Positions 15,717 to 30,200 of a DNA stretch of 64,000 nt are shown here, in pieces (the stretch's first letter is position 1; each line of letters opens with the position of its first letter). The position numbers and the translations under genes were made by a program. Source of the stretch: Certhia americana (Eukaryota; Chordata; Aves; Passeriformes; Certhiidae); the NCBI GenBank assembly GCA_018697195.1, contig CM031869.1:14709053-14773052 (forward strand), read 5' to 3'. Below the pieces are notes generated by a model that was given only the letters and a program-made list of their open reading frames with translations, searched no databases and was not told the origin of the DNA.

Positions 15717-16765
15717 GAGTAAATCCAAATTACTGGAGGGCCACCCTTGGCATATTTGGTAGCAATGAGTATCAGGTCTAAAAACATTTTACTTAAAGTT
15801 TACTTTTACAGGACATATCAAACAAAATTTTCCTAATTTCCTCAGATAACAATGGAAATACTTCAATTTCCAGAGAAGTGAAAACAAAATGAGCTCCAAT
15901 ATTCACCTGAGTTTAAGCCCTTTGAATGCTTATCATGAGAAGTAGAACATACTTTCACTGTTACTTTGAATGAAAACCTTTATATGTGATATTTTGCCAG
16001 GAACAGAAATTACTCTGGTTCTTTAAAGTTTGACCCAATGCAGCTGCTTTGTTTAAAAATAAGTAAATGATTACTTTTGCATCCACTTCATTAGATCAAA
16101 AAAGAACATTATTCCAAAAATCGAAGCAATGTAAGTGATTTTTATTTGTTATTTGAAAGAAATTAAATGGAAAAAAGCCAGGTTTTTTAAAAACGCAACC
16201 AACATACTTTCTTCATTAACATTTTGCAATGTTTGACAATACTTAATAAAATAGCTTTAATATTACCTAAAATGTTGCAATTTAGCCTTTGTAAGTTACG
16301 CCAAACTTTCCACAGTCCATTCTCCAAAGCCTACTGACTCATAGCAAAAAATCCAGATTTATAGTTTTGTCCTAAAAATGATTTAAGCTAAAATACCAAA
16401 AAGTTGCAAGTTTCCAGACCTCCCTTTCATACTACATTAATTTAGGAAATATTTTAATGACAGGCAATCCTAAAAGAGAAGCAGAGATGCAGTATGGTTA
16501 ACAGGCCAAGCTAAGAGTTCGTACAGGGAAGAAAAAAAAAAAAAGTTGAGGCTTTCAAACATCACAGACTTAAAGAGACACTATTAAAGGTATCAGATTT
16601 CCTGCCTTCTGCTTTCACAATATATATTGTTTTCAGTTCCTGGCAGAGCAGGCTCTGCAGAAACACCCCACACAGATGACACTTGTGTTTTGTTTCTGGC
16701 TACCAATAGCCAACCCTTCTCCTGGAAGTTTTTTTCAAACTCTTTCAAAATTTAACTGTGTGAAC

Positions 16766-16839
16766 CTTTATCTAAATATAGATATGAGAAAACTACATGA
16801 ATCTTTATCTAAATCTAGGTATGAGAAAGATTTATTTAT
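16766..16839. repeat. 37-bp tandem duplication
   Basis: CTTTATCTAAATATAGATAT continues into ATGAGAAA in the copy at 16766 and recurs at 16803 with a few substitutions, an offset of 37 bp. It lies in intron 3, about 1.4 kb from exon 3, and is AT-rich with no evident role. Confidence 0.8.
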
Positions 16840-18199
16840 ATATGTACACAAATGTATATAAAATGAGTTTGAAACTAGGACTTGGTAGTTAGGATACTGA
16901 CTCTTCAAGATGTTATATAATGTGAAAAAACTTTTCTAAAATATCAGGCTATGTTTAATTTTAGAAAATCAAGCTAAGGGTTTTTTTTTGGTTGAAATAA
17001 ATCAGCTATTGCAAAACTCTGCACCTGAAAGTTCTAACTGAATATAGGTGAAAATCTGTTATAATCAGAATTTAAAAGTCACCTCCCTTATTGCCATAGA
17101 TGGAGCTTTTTCTGATTCATGACAGAAGTACCAAGTAAATTAATTTTAAATGCTCAGCTCACTCATTAAAGAATTCAAATGCAAATCTAATCCTGAGATC
17201 ATCTGAAACAGCTTTAGTACAGCATTAGCTCAATACTCCAGACTTCTCTTGAATAATTGCTAGTGGGCACTTAACTCTTGAAAGCTGCTTTAGAAAATAT
17301 CAATGGGAAAATAACAAGTCCTACAAGAAATGCCTTGCAGATAACAGTTACCAATCAAGCATAAATGGCCTGCACTCCAAAGCAGCTTGTGATATTGTTC
17401 TGGTCACCTACCTATAACAAAGAATAATTCTCCAAGGTATTTCAGTTTTATAGAGATTTTATCCTGCTCCCACCATAAGCAGACAGAATTAATGATGATA
17501 AGGAGCACACCCAACTAAGAGCAGCAATTGGGTGCAGAATTAACTTTGTCCTTTTTAATATTTAAGTTTATACTCCTGCAGGGCCAGGAGTTTCCCGCAA
17601 ACTGATTCCAGATTAAGACACTTTCTCCAAAAAAGAGAAGAAATTAACTTAATTGCTATCAAAAGCAGAGGAAATCTACAATCTGTCCTCCACTAAGTCT
17701 TCCCTCATACCCTGGAATCCACTGCTATCACTGGCATCATGCTACTTCAGAGGAAATGAAGCTAATCAGAAAACCAAATATAAAGGCAGTTGTAGAAATA
17801 CTGTGGTTCTCAAAGGAGAAAATTGCAATTTCCATCAGCATAGATATATATATATAAAAAATACAAAAATATACAATAATATGAAATTAATAATAAAAAG
17901 AAAAATATTTCCCCCACATACCAGTTTTAAGACTTGCCCAGATAATGTCCTTTTGATATCTTTATTGAGACTCTGGTTTCACTGCCAGTTCTATTTTCTT
18001 GGCAGCCACTCTACATTTTCTTTCATAGCTATCATGTAATATAAATTCAGCTGTGTTTAAGAACATACTTTAATTTAGGTAGGTACACATCCCTCTCTTT
18101 CTTAAAGTTAATTTTATTACCATTACATATTATGGATAACCATTAACAGTGAGGTACAAAATCTATAGCTTTTCCACACATATAAATGCAGATACTTAC

Positions 18200-18271
18200 A
18201 GCCGTTCAAGTTGTTTCAGGTCCTGAAAAGCTCCACGTTCTATCACACTGATCTGGTTTTCTTCCAAGTGT
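18200..18271 (-). CDS. SLIT3: SLIT3 coding exon 3: second leucine-rich repeat (24 residues)
   Basis: This is another 72-bp phase-2 exon. Joined to exon 2 it completes Leu86 and reads [15 protein letters not shown], then QDLKQLER with two bases of the next codon. [16 protein letters not shown] is the second repeat of the D1 LRR domain and matches remembered human SLIT3 at nearly every position. The acceptor is GAATTGCAG to the right of 18271. The donor is GTAAGT (plus-strand ACTTAC at 18194-18199). Exon 4, which should start with LNKNK-like sequence and contain a PELLF motif, was looked for to the left and not found, so intron 3 probably continues past position 1. Confidence 0.95.
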
Positions 18272-21200
18272 CTGCAATTCCAGAAATACCAGTTAACTTT
18301 AACAAAATATAAAACCATCCCCACTACTCTTCAAACATTATCAAAATGCTTTGCACCTAAGTATCAATACCAGTTTTAATTGGAGATTATTAAAATAGTT
18401 GGGGCAGAGGAGCACTGTTTCTCTTGGTCACTAACAGGAAATCAACTCCAAATTTTCCTCCTGACCTCCACATTTGGTAAATATTTTTGTTCCTAAACAT
18501 CTGTAATCTCATTTTACTCAGAAAGATGATGGTCTGGAGGTTGGATTACATCCCTGGGACATTCCTAATCTTTCCAGGATACCTGTGTGCCACAATTGAG
18601 ATAACTGACTTGTGCGGGCCACAACAGGAGCCCACTCGATGCCAATTTATTTTTTTGTCCAGACTCTGTTCTGCACTGATTTCAGGCTTGCTGTGGAGCA
18701 AATCCTCTAAGTGCTCCAGAGGGGTTCCACCCCTCAGGATCAGCAGCTGTGACACAATTCTCTACAGCCCCTGTACAACAGGGTGAAAAAACACCTGTGA
18801 CAGGTGCAACTTTCCCAGTGGCTGATTCTGCTTTTCTCTCCCCCGACACCAACACTGGGATGAGTTACAAGCAAAGGAGACTGACTTCTGTCTGATTTAC
18901 AGTGGGCAGGGGATGCCTGCCATTGAGAAATGTTGAAATTTCTGCCACAGCAGAAATGCTCTTGATAGGCGAAGTGAAAGCCTGGAAGCCAAGGAAGAGA
19001 GATTCCAGCAGTCCCATCTGAGGTGACCTTTCCCCCTCCCTCCAGCACACACCCATTCCTACTTCTGTGAGAGCACTCATGCAGGGGCTAAACATCTCTG
19101 AACATTCTGTGTAAACACCTCTGAACAGGCTGGACTCAGTGAGGGCCAGGGAAAAACACTCTTCTTGCCTGTTCAACAGCCACTCCTCTGCCCTCAATCC
19201 TCTGAGAATGCTCAGAGCAGTTTGACTGGCTAGGACCTGAGGGCACAGACAGCAACAGAGTATTGAACAGGTAACACCAAAAAGATGAAAGCACAAAACT
19301 ACACAACTCACGAGAAGGAGAGAGTTTCTTAAAGGACAAGGAGGAAATACTGCATGAGGAAAAGGGAAAAGGATGAAGCTGTGAGGGATGAAAGGAGAAG
19401 GTGCACAAAGGAGTATTTTAAATGTGTGGTGTTTCTTGAGACTGGAGGATTTTTTTCTGCTGTACAGGGCTGTGGATTTCCAGGTCAGGGGGCCTAGCTC
19501 CTAGTCCTCATTCTGAGGTGTGCAAACAGGACTAGGTGATCTTTCTGAGAACACTGGGACAGGCTGCAGATCCGTGTCTTCTCATTATACCCCCCCAGAA
19601 AAGAGGGCAGGAAGGAAAAAAGGGGAAAATAGGGGTTTAGTAACAGAATTGTGAAGAGAAAGCAAAGAAAAGTTAAGAAAATCCTGAGGGATGTTTTACT
19701 CCAAAATTTCTGTGGCACACACCACACTACTCAAAGTCTGAGCAAATGAGTTACGTAAATCAGGAAGGAATACAGGACAAAAGCTCCATGTAAGGATGGC
19801 AGTTGTACATTTTGGTTATTCCTGAAGGCATAAAAGACTGCAGCAGCATTAGGCAATGTCTGACACTAAAACCCAACCAAACTGAAACAACTACTGGTGT
19901 TAATATAGTACAGAACATGTACTTGATGGAAGCCAAGGAAATCTAAACAACTCCTCTGCTAGGGAGGAGAGAAACAGCACAAGAACAAAAAGTCTTCCCA
20001 TAGACTCGAGGTATTTCCTTAGTATATGACAACGTTTTTACAAGTGTAAGGTAGCAGGAACACGCACCTTTTCTTTAGCAAGACTTACATATTACTTGAA
20101 TTATCACTAAAGAACTGCAACAATTCAACAGCTGCAGCTTTAAGGGCTTGTTTTAGAAGATACTCAGAGGAAAACTCCTCATCACTTAGAGGTGCTCTTT
20201 GAGGTTCGTGCAGAGAAAACAAGAAACCAGGAATGACAAAGTCTGCAGACTGATGTTCAAGGCCTACCTAAAAGGTATAGTTAAGCTCTTGACAGATACT
20301 GAGATTATGAGACAGCACCACCTGAAATCTTTGTGTTTATGACTGTATACTAGACCAAAAAAAACCTCACCAATTTCCTTGTGTTTAAGCTCTACAGCTA
20401 TTCTCAATCAACTTCTGCTTAATACTATGCAAAATGCTGTTAATGGGACTGTACCTTACAGTGGCCAAAATCTGAAAGTCCTGTTTGCTAGTGTCTGAAT
20501 ATAATTGATTTATGCATGAGTCATTGAAAAGCAGACCAAAAATCTCTACCACGTGACTTATTAAAAGCTAGTAAGAAACAACTGAAGAGCTCTGAAACTA
20601 CAGTCACTTTAGTGTAGAACTAAAATTTACTGTTTCACGTGACAAGCTATTCAAGTAGCCTGGTTTAAAAGAATATCAACAACTGAATAATGTGCCAAAT
20701 TTACTATAATTTGATCACTAGAATTATAGAAATTCTAAGAAGCAGCACCCTAAAATAGTCTCCTAAAAAAACAGACAAGTTTAGCATTATACTCACAAGA
20801 CACGAAGATTCTTCAGCCCCGTGAAGTCTGTCTTTGTGATTCTTGTGATGTTATTTTTTTCTAGGTCCCTGCAGAAGAAAAAGAACGCAGCATTCAGACA
20901 CTATTAACTGACACCCAAAATTCATCAGCACAAAGCATATGCATCACTGGAGCACCCACCAGCTGCTCAAACTGTACAAACATTTATATTAAACCTTAAA
21001 AAGCAAGTCATTGATCCTGATACATTTTTTGCCTCCTCCTCCATGTTGTTCTCACAGATGAAGTTTCTCCCATTTTTACTTCAAGTGCCAGTGCTCACTA
21101 CATGCTTCTTTCCCCCTCAGACTACAATTCTGGGAGAGGCTGTGTATATCCAAGACCCAATTAATAAAAAACAGCTGAAACAAGAGTACAGAGATAAAAA

Positions 21201-24200
21201 TTATTATTCTAAACCCAAGTGAGTCCAACTTGCTGCAGAAACTTTGGCCACACAGAGCCTGAAAAGAGGACAGCTTAGTTCAGTGATTCCTTAGTGTGCT
21301 CCTACCCAGATGATTGAAATATTCACTGATTTGCCATTTTCTCCCCTCCAGACCTGCCTTTGCCAAGAACCCCTAAAGTTCTGCCAGTTGAGCACGCCCT
21401 GTTATTTGGCCTTAGATATTTTATGGTTTTCAGTCCTGTTCACACTGTTCTCCCTGACCCAGCACTATCCAACAGGGACAAGATAAACAGCTGGTCTTCC
21501 TTTCTGGTCTTCATGCCATCAAAAACATGGCATGTCGACACTAAACGTACAATATTTTCAGCATAATTTTTTCAAACATTCGACATCAATCTTTCAATGA
21601 GTCTACATATAAGCAAGGCCTTAACTGGTTTGAAGCAGTATGTGATGCACTAGAGCACAGAAATAAGTGTTTAAGAATATTGAAATCTACTTCTAATGGT
21701 TATTGACAGACATCAAAATAATACCAGTAAAATCCTTATGTCATAAAATGGATTACAATAGATTTTACAAACTATAGGAGTTAGTTCCTGCATCTTCGCA
21801 CGAGACGTTTCTATAATAGAAGAAAAGCACAGATAGAAAGCAAGGATAAAGATAAGGAAATAAGAAGGAATAAAGTCCCTAGGTTTCAGCTGTATCACCA
21901 GGACAGCCTGTACCCTTACTTGACTTATATCAGCTGTGTTTTGTACTGAAGAAAAGAAACCACAATGCCTGCACAGGCACTTTCATTGCCCATACCAGCC
22001 ATTCTCTTCCATTTGTCTTTATCCTGTCTGTTGACTCACGCTCTTCCCCAAAAATATATTTGAATCACTGCCTGCATCTTTCAGATTTTCCAGCTTAATT
22101 TCCTCTTCTGTTCTCACCCACCCTGGTGCATCATTAGCTACTCACTGGCGTGCCAGTGAGCTGATTGCAAGAAACACTGGAAAGAATTGCATCTGGAGTA
22201 AGCAAGGCGTAAATAGTTCGTGTCTGACTTGCACATTGCTCCCTATCTGCTTTTCATGGCATTCCATCACAAGCTTTCCCTTTATCTCAAAGAAGCTCTA
22301 GCAAAACACAGCATTATTCTGGTTGGAATCCCCCAAGGCAGAGAGGAGCCAGCCAAGGGACATGGAGCAACATGGTGTCCATGGCCCCAGTTTTTGTGTA
22401 TTTTGGTAAGGCTTGATCCCAGCACAGCTTTACTTGGCTTCAACAAGTGCATGCAGAACTACCACTCCTGCCATCCACGCAGCAGCCTCTCCACCACACC
22501 CAGTCTGAGACACCAGTCCCACACATCAGCACAATTCCTCTCTGCTTTCAGCCCCAGGAACACTCAACATTTCTCCCCTGGGGAAATCTGCAGCTCTCTG
22601 CTCTGAAACACTTTAACATTCCTTGATCAACACATATCTTGAGATGGCTTTTTCCTCTCTTCATCAGATTGGCACAGCCTATCCTGTGTACACAATATCA
22701 ATCATCCTATTAATCACTTACAAAGTTCAGTGTCTAAGTGAAAGGTTTCCATTTCTGTTATTCCAATTACTTGCACCATGCCCCAACCTTAAGAGAAACA
22801 TTCCTCATGAAGTTCACTTCGCTCAAACCATAACTGCAGCCTCTGTTTTAAAAAAAAAGTGTTTACCTTCTGAACATTTCCCTTTTCCAGCGTGCTCTGC
22901 CTCAAGGCTTATCTGCCATTTGAAGAAAAACAGACTAAAACGGTGATGAACTACATAAAATTTCCTCCTCCTGTTCACAGTAGGTCTAACACTGCTGCAA
23001 AGCAGCAGATTGCCACAGGTTACCCCATTAGTCAATTAAACTTTGTGACTCTGAAGTTACTGAACTAATGCAGACATTAGTGGTTTACGGCTGGTATTTG
23101 TGGGCAACATAATATTTTATGTTTCCTTTATAAAGTTTGGCAGCTGATTATGGGCTCACTAGTGGGTTTCAGCTACAAAGAGCTAAACCTTAACATGTAA
23201 TCTTGGTTGGCTTTCAAACACATCAGTGTTCAAAAAGACTCTTGGAACCGAACAGACTTCTTGGAAAAGAAATCATCTGGGTCTAAGATATGAGGAAAAT
23301 AATACTATGAAGGCAAATTTAATTTATATTTCACTTCAACACATATCTATGTCCAAATGAAATAATTCTACATAATATTCTTATTGTGCAGAATTCCTGC
23401 CTTTTGGGCAGTATGTGTGGCCAAGCAGATCTTGAATAATACTCAACACATCTCTCTCTCCCATAGGACCAGCTACTACTCTTGGTCATTTCACATTCAA
23501 ATAAGACAGTCTAATCAATTAAAAACATCTAAGAAAACTCCATTAAGGAATACAGGTCTTTGCTGGAGTGTCAGCAGCAAAGTTGATTTCACTCCATTAA
23601 AAAAAAAGAAACCTGAAATGACATCTATACCAGCTCTGGTAAAGGTCTTGACATTAGATCTGCCTTGTCAATTTATTAATTTATTTTATCATCATTTGTA
23701 GGATAAAGCATGCTAAGGGCAATGCAGCTACAGTGGTAGCTTTAAGAAAACAGACGTGGAAGGAATTATTTCAGTGAGAACAGAAACATGAATTGGACTA
23801 GAATGGTACAAGGCTTCATGAAAGTGAGTTCAGATGAGCTATTAAGGGAGCTTTACTCATAAACATGTCCTGCTATGTTCTAATAACAATTTAATTCAAC
23901 ACATATTTCGTAGATGCTGAAGACTGAGTCACACAATGTACACACTTATTACAAACAGGGATGCTTGGAGCAACTGGAGCAAATCCTGCTTCATTGCAAT
24001 AATTCCTCTGAATTGCTTCATCTTTCATTCTTCTCTGAAGGCAATCAAGTGAATTTAAGACAGACTTCTCAATGTCTTAAAGCACCAACATTCCCAGGAG
24101 CATGCCATGAGTGCACAGATTTCCTCTGCTACATTAAATTTCAGTTGATAATTATTCTGTTCAGCCACTCGACTCTTCCAAAACATCCGGACGCTGTTCT

Positions 24201-27200
24201 CAGCCCCCACCCTCTTCCTTGGGCTGGATAAAGTCTATGACTGGAGAAGTAAATCCACTTGTCTCTTCACACTTTGTGCTTCAGTCTTCCGGGCTCTCCA
24301 GCCTTGGCAAACACAGCCCCTCATCCTGGACAGCTGGGAGCCTTCCTCCCCTCTCTGAGGTACAAAATCAGGATTGAGTCTGACACCCCATCACCCCACA
24401 ATGAGCAATGCAGCTCCTGCAGGAGAGCCAACAACAACAGCAATCAGATGCAGGAGTCTTGCACAATCTTCAGCTCAGTAATTCAGAGATGTGTAAATAA
24501 AATACCTTCTACAACATTCAAATCCTTTTATATATAAGGATGCAGAAATTCAAAGCAACCTACTACATTGTAGCAAGGTGCTATTGCAGTCAGAGATTAT
24601 TTTGCTACCATCTGAACTCTCTCTCTATTACAATATCCAAGATCATCTGGATTATAAAGTTTGGACCCTCATCAGAGTTGCGACTCTTAAATATACCCAG
24701 GTGAATCCCTAACTTGATTCCTCAACATCTTCAAGACTATAGGCTTGGGGTCTTTAAATCAGCTGCTCATTTTAGAGCTCTGGTTGCCCAGTTGTGCTTT
24801 TCCAGGAACACAGAAGCCAAATGGAAGAGCCTTACTAAAGCACAAACCAGGTCTCCCTAAAACTCTGTAATGGTTTGGTTTTGCAGGATCTGATACATGG
24901 GCACTGCACAAGTTCATGGGCACACACAGCACACTCATTCTGATGTTCTTATTGCAAATGCTAGGTTTGCTTCAAGAAGTAGTTCTATTGTGTGCTTTTA
25001 AAAACAAAACAAAACCAAAAGAACCCCAACTTTTTTTTCTGATCTGAAAAACTACCAGACTTCAGGCCTAATTGTCACCTTTTTGGTCAGAAAAGAAATT
25101 GCCTAAATTTAGTTCCATTTCTAGAAAGAACACAGTTGTTGCATTTGGTTAAAGCCATTTATTATCAATACGTGCTCAAGAAAACAAATTTGCCTTTCAG
25201 AGAATTCTCATGTGCCCATCTGGCAAACAGTGATACTCCTAACAACAAAATTGAAGATCCTTGATGCCCAATAATTTCATGACAGTAGCTGATTTTGCAT
25301 TTCAGTGACAAATACGACTCCTAGTTGGGTAGTATTTTAAAAAATATTTATTGTCTAAATACTGTCTTTAACCTAAGACAACATTACACAAAATGAAAAT
25401 CCATGGAAAACAAAAATAACCTGCTATCTAAGGAGAAGGAGCACCAGACTTTATTGCAGCCCTCAGATATTTCTTCATTCACATCAATAAAGAATTCAAT
25501 AAGAGCAGTAGAGAAGTTCATCTCAATAAGAGCAGTAGGGAAACTGTATTTAAAGAAAAATTAGCTGCCATACACTTCAAAAAACAGCTCTTACCCAAGT
25601 TAAACAGCACTAGGATTCTTTCCTGTCCAGCTGCTTCCTAAGTAAGGTAAATATTCATTTCCAGTCACATAGCCTCAAACAAAAGTTTAGTTTCTGTTCC
25701 TGTTGTGTTTTCAAAGTGGTTACCACACACCAGTGCAAAGCTACACACATTTGTGTCACAGTAGGAATAAACAAACCAGAACCCAATTCTGTGAAAGAAA
25801 TCTTGATTCAACCAACACCCCACAGGATCTACAGGGAAGATCCATTTCTCTTCACCTCATTTTTGGTATTTTCCAAGAAGGAACACATAAAATTTGTGTG
25901 TCACAGAACAAAGCTTAGGAAGTATTAAAAACCTCCCTTGTTCCCCCCCCCTAGAAACAGCTCAGATCCAACACACCATCTCAAATTCCCATCCAAACAA
26001 ACCTCACCTGAGACACAATTCACGCAATTTCAAAATGTTCATGAAGAACAGAAGAAAAACAATTTTCTAAGAAACTTAAGAGCACCTGTTTTGAAGTGAT
26101 AGCTCACATCCTTTGCTATGATTAATTTGTACCACATTCCAGAGGGTTTATTTTAAATGGCAAATCAACACTGAAAAGATGGGAGCTAAAATTCAAATGA
26201 TAATGAATTAATCCAGATTCCTGGATCTAGGGAGTTAAATGATGTTTTTCATTAGCCCAATTCCTCCAATTAACTAGAGCAGACCTCACTCCTGAGAACC
26301 GAGGCTTTTTCTGTGCCACTGCACTGCTGAAGGACTTTGTCAGCCTAAAGCATCCTGAGGGACACCTGAGTCATCCTCTGGAAGTTTTTCTGTGCTTTGT
26401 TCTCCCCATCCCAGTCACCACCCCAGGTAACCACGAACCCAAACACCTGAGCTGGAAGAAACCTGCATTTTCCACAGCAATGCATTTTTCCACCCTAGAC
26501 CTGGCTACTACCTCTTGCACTCCAGAAACTTAAAGCCAGGAGGAAAACCTTCTTGATTTTAAGGAAAGCCACCTGCAGAGCTGGGGGCAAAAAGCCAGTC
26601 AGTAAAGCCTCCCCTCTTTGGGAGTGCTTTAGTTCTTGGTTTGGGAACATGCTAAAACCAGGACCAGGAAAGGGACAGAATTCCACTCCCATGTGTGAAT
26701 GTACCCACACAGCAGATTCTGGCTGCCCTTTCCAGTCTTCACACACCCAGAATCTGTTTTATTATTTTAGCCATTTTCCAGGATTTCTGCTGTGCAGCTA
26801 ATTTTCTTTAATGGGTATGAACTGCCACCAGCCTCTTAACCTTAAATGACCATAATTCCCACCAGAAAGCACTTGGCAATCCTCTCTTTTGCCTTCAATC
26901 CAAGAACTTCAAAGTTACTGTGATAAACTACACAATTAAAACACTATCCTGAAGCCCTCTGGCAGCACAATCTGCATATCTTCAGATTGAACATATTTTC
27001 ATTTTAAGTTTTGCAATGCAGGAAATGAATTCCTGGGACTGGATTTTATGAAATACACAAATTCCGCTAGTTTCCAAATCACATGGGCAAGTATGAACAT
27101 CACTTTGAAAGCAAGACAAAAACTTCAAAATCATATTCAGCTGAGGTAATTCCGGGGGTTTTTTTTAATAGTTCATTTCATCTCTATAAGACTCAAGGTT

Positions 27201-30200
27201 TTTTTCTTCTATACAGCTGACTTTGCAAAGGAGCATGAGAATTTATTTTTATTTCTACCAAGCTCTAGAAACACTGGTACTCTCTGAACACTTCACATCA
27301 TTGAGTTCAATAGAAGATGAATATTCAAAGCCCTCCATCTAAGAGGAAATAAGCAGTCAGAGGTACTGCATGAGCAGGAAGATGCTTTCCAGCAAAGTCT
27401 CCTGGAGTCCCATTGTGCCCCAAAATTCCAGCAGTGGCCCTTGAAGCAGCAAAGGCCACCTCAACCACAGACAGGGAGGTTTGAGAATTTGAAAGAATTC
27501 ACTGCTGTCTTGTCCTGTGGATTTCTGACAGTCCAGCAGCAATTCTGGGTCAGTGCAGGCTCTCCAGGACACGAAAGAGACTATCAGGAAGCTGCCTGAA
27601 GACATTTGAAGAGAGGCTGAGACACCTGGTTTGTTGAACTCAAAGAAAGGGTATGGGGAGATCCTACTGCCAACTATAACCAGCAGCTTGGAGACTCCAG
27701 ATCCCCTTGCCTGATCTGCAAGAAAAAGTCACAGGTGGAGAAACATTGAGAGAAAAAACCAAGCCCTGCCACAACCACCAGTTCTAAATATTCTGCATAG
27801 TTTCAGCAACAAGAACTGCACAGATCCACCCAGCAATGCTGGGACATCTTATACAAGAGAAACAATCAACTCACAATTCAACATTTCATAACTTCTGCTG
27901 TATTTGTTGGATACCACATGTGTGACACTGGATAGTTTCAGTCCTCAGGAAAATTTAAATAGCAATTAAACAGCCACACAATAGTTGGAGTGTGCAAATC
28001 CCATGCTGCAGTCCATCATATTTTTGTAACACACCTACACGACAGCTTTTAATTCAAAAAAGGTCAGATCCTCTGTTCTGATTACAAAAGGCTTTCAGGT
28101 ATGACTCAGACTGTTTTCTTTCTGTCTGAACAATGAGAAAAATGGACCTTCAAGGTTAAGTGCCCTAATTTTGTGAATAAGCTGTCCCTTCTTAAGCCCA
28201 TTACAGTGGTGTTTGGTTAATAACACACATTAAGGGTCCAAATGATCTGGAACTGCTTGCAGACAACACACTTCTGCCCTCATCCTTATAAAAATAAGAA
28301 AAAAAAATACTTGGCAAACTACAAATGTTAAGAAATATCCAGTAAAAAAAAAAAAACCTTAACTTTTTCCAACTTGTGCAGTGGCTGAATTCCCTGCAGC
28401 AGTCTGCAGTGGAAGGCATACCAAGGCCCATAGAAAGCAGCATAATGGATTGAGTAATTCAAGTATTCTGCTTCATCCAAGGAAATACATATTAGTCTCA
28501 GCCTGCAGGAATTCCTGCCTAATTATTAGAGTGTACAGGTTTTATTATCCACATAAAGGAATCGTTATGCTGACAGCATAATGTTTAACAGTACATTTTA
28601 CACTCCTGTGTCCTTCACCTCCATCCCCAGAGTCCTGTACTTGCTCTTGATGTGTTCCAGATCTCCTCTGGCAGTGTCACCTGTGCCCTGGTGAAAGACA
28701 AACACACAGCAGGAAGAAAAGGGGTGGAGGTTGTCCTGGCACTTCCTCATCTGCCAGTGCACACGTGGGCTAAAGAGGCACCTGGGGATGGAGCTCCAGG
28801 ACAGGAGGGAGAGGACAAACAGCACCCAGGGGTGCAGAAACACTCCCCAAACTTCAGGTGATGGTCTGAGCACAGTCAAAGCTCATCTGGAGCTCAAGCT
28901 GGCAAAGGTCATCAAGGAAAGCTCCTAGCAGTGCATTAGCTATAAAATAATAAACAAGGTGTGATGGTTCAGGGACACACTGAGGTCCTCAGAGCCTTCA
29001 CCAGCACAAGTCTCCCAGGTTCCTGTGCTCAAGGAGGAGAGGAAGAGCCAGGAGTGGCAGAGGATCAAGTCAAACATCCCTTGAGAGCTCCTGACCAGAA
29101 CAAGCCTGCAGGAAGACAGAACACATGTGCTGGTGCAGAGATCAGGCTGGTACAGCTCAGCCTCACCCTGACACCTCCAACACAGGCAAATCTCACCTCT
29201 GCTTGAAAACCCTGAAAAGGTTTAAAAGCACAATATGGCAAAGTGCAGGTGTGTCAGCAGCAGCCTCAGGTTAGTACTGGAAAAGTCACTGAAAATACTT
29301 CAGGAGGCAGTTTCTGGTTTTCAAGTCCCAAATGGACATTCCCTGTCTGAATTCCATGTTCTGCTTTGAGCAGAGGCTGAACCAGGAAACCCCATGAAGT
29401 CCCTTCCAACCTCAACAATTCCATGGTTCTACATTTTCTGCAAATGAAAAGGGTAAAACAAGTATTTGCTGTCTTTTGTTTCAAGGAATAGCAGAAAACT
29501 TTAAATTTGAAGCATTAAAACCAAATAGAAAATACTTTAAAGCACAGCTGCTACAGAAACATGGTTTAACATGAAGGCAGGATGTGCTCTTTATGAAGAG
29601 TAGTGAGTACGGTTCTGTGTCAGATTAGCTCCAGCATCATTTTAATTCATACTAAAAAAGTAAAACCCAAGGTAACAACTGCCCATACAAAAGGTCACTT
29701 TTGTCTATTTCTTTTCAACTCTTGATCTTGTTGAGCCATTCCTACTTAGCTCCCACAACTATAGCTCTTCTTCCATGTCCAGATTTCAGGTGGTAAGACC
29801 AGCCCAGTGCTCAGACTACACAAAGGCAGAAATCAGAACACATCAAGCAATCTCTGGGCCACATTTTCACTCAGCTGCCACATGGACAATCTCATCAGGA
29901 TATGAACAGAGATGTGCCTGAGCTTCACTGTTTGTCACTTCTGGATTCATCTGGGCAAAAAGCATTGCTGCAAAATTCAGCAAAACACACATTGGTGTAA
30001 TTTTGCATTTCACTTAACAGTGTGGTGTGTGACTGAACAGATGACAATGAAGAAACTGTGCAGTGTTTGGGTGCTCTTCACTAATACAGGCAACCTGATA
30101 TTTCAGATTTGCAATATTTCACACCTGCTCCTGACTGCTGTAAATTCTTGATAACTTGGAAAGACATTCTACAAACAATCAAATTATTTTAGTGTAGCCT

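Larger units (their letters stand above)
1..18199 (-). other. SLIT3: SLIT3 intron 3 (partial, left edge open)
   Basis: This is AT-rich non-coding sequence left of the exon 3 donor. I searched it for a minus-strand exon 4 (LNKNK and PELLF motifs with flanking splice sites) and found none. It holds simple sequence (G/T-rich tract at 9694-9771, poly(A) at 15680-15713), a 37-bp duplication at 16766-16839, and somewhat G+C-richer unrecognised blocks near 2.2-2.7, 7.4-7.9, 12.3-12.9 and 13.5-14.4 kb. The open frames in it lack recognisable domains. Confidence 0.85.

Noticed and set aside
1..18193. Possible SLIT3 exon 4
   Set aside because: I looked for LNKNK and PELLF reverse-complement patterns with donor and acceptor sites. 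The near hits (for example around 8690 and 12230) do not translate as an LRR. The exon is presumably beyond the left edge.
18865..19311. A 148-codon minus-strand frame in intron 2
   Set aside because: It has no recognisable domain, overlaps other frames on both strands, and lies between two verified Slit exons in the wrong context for an additional exon.
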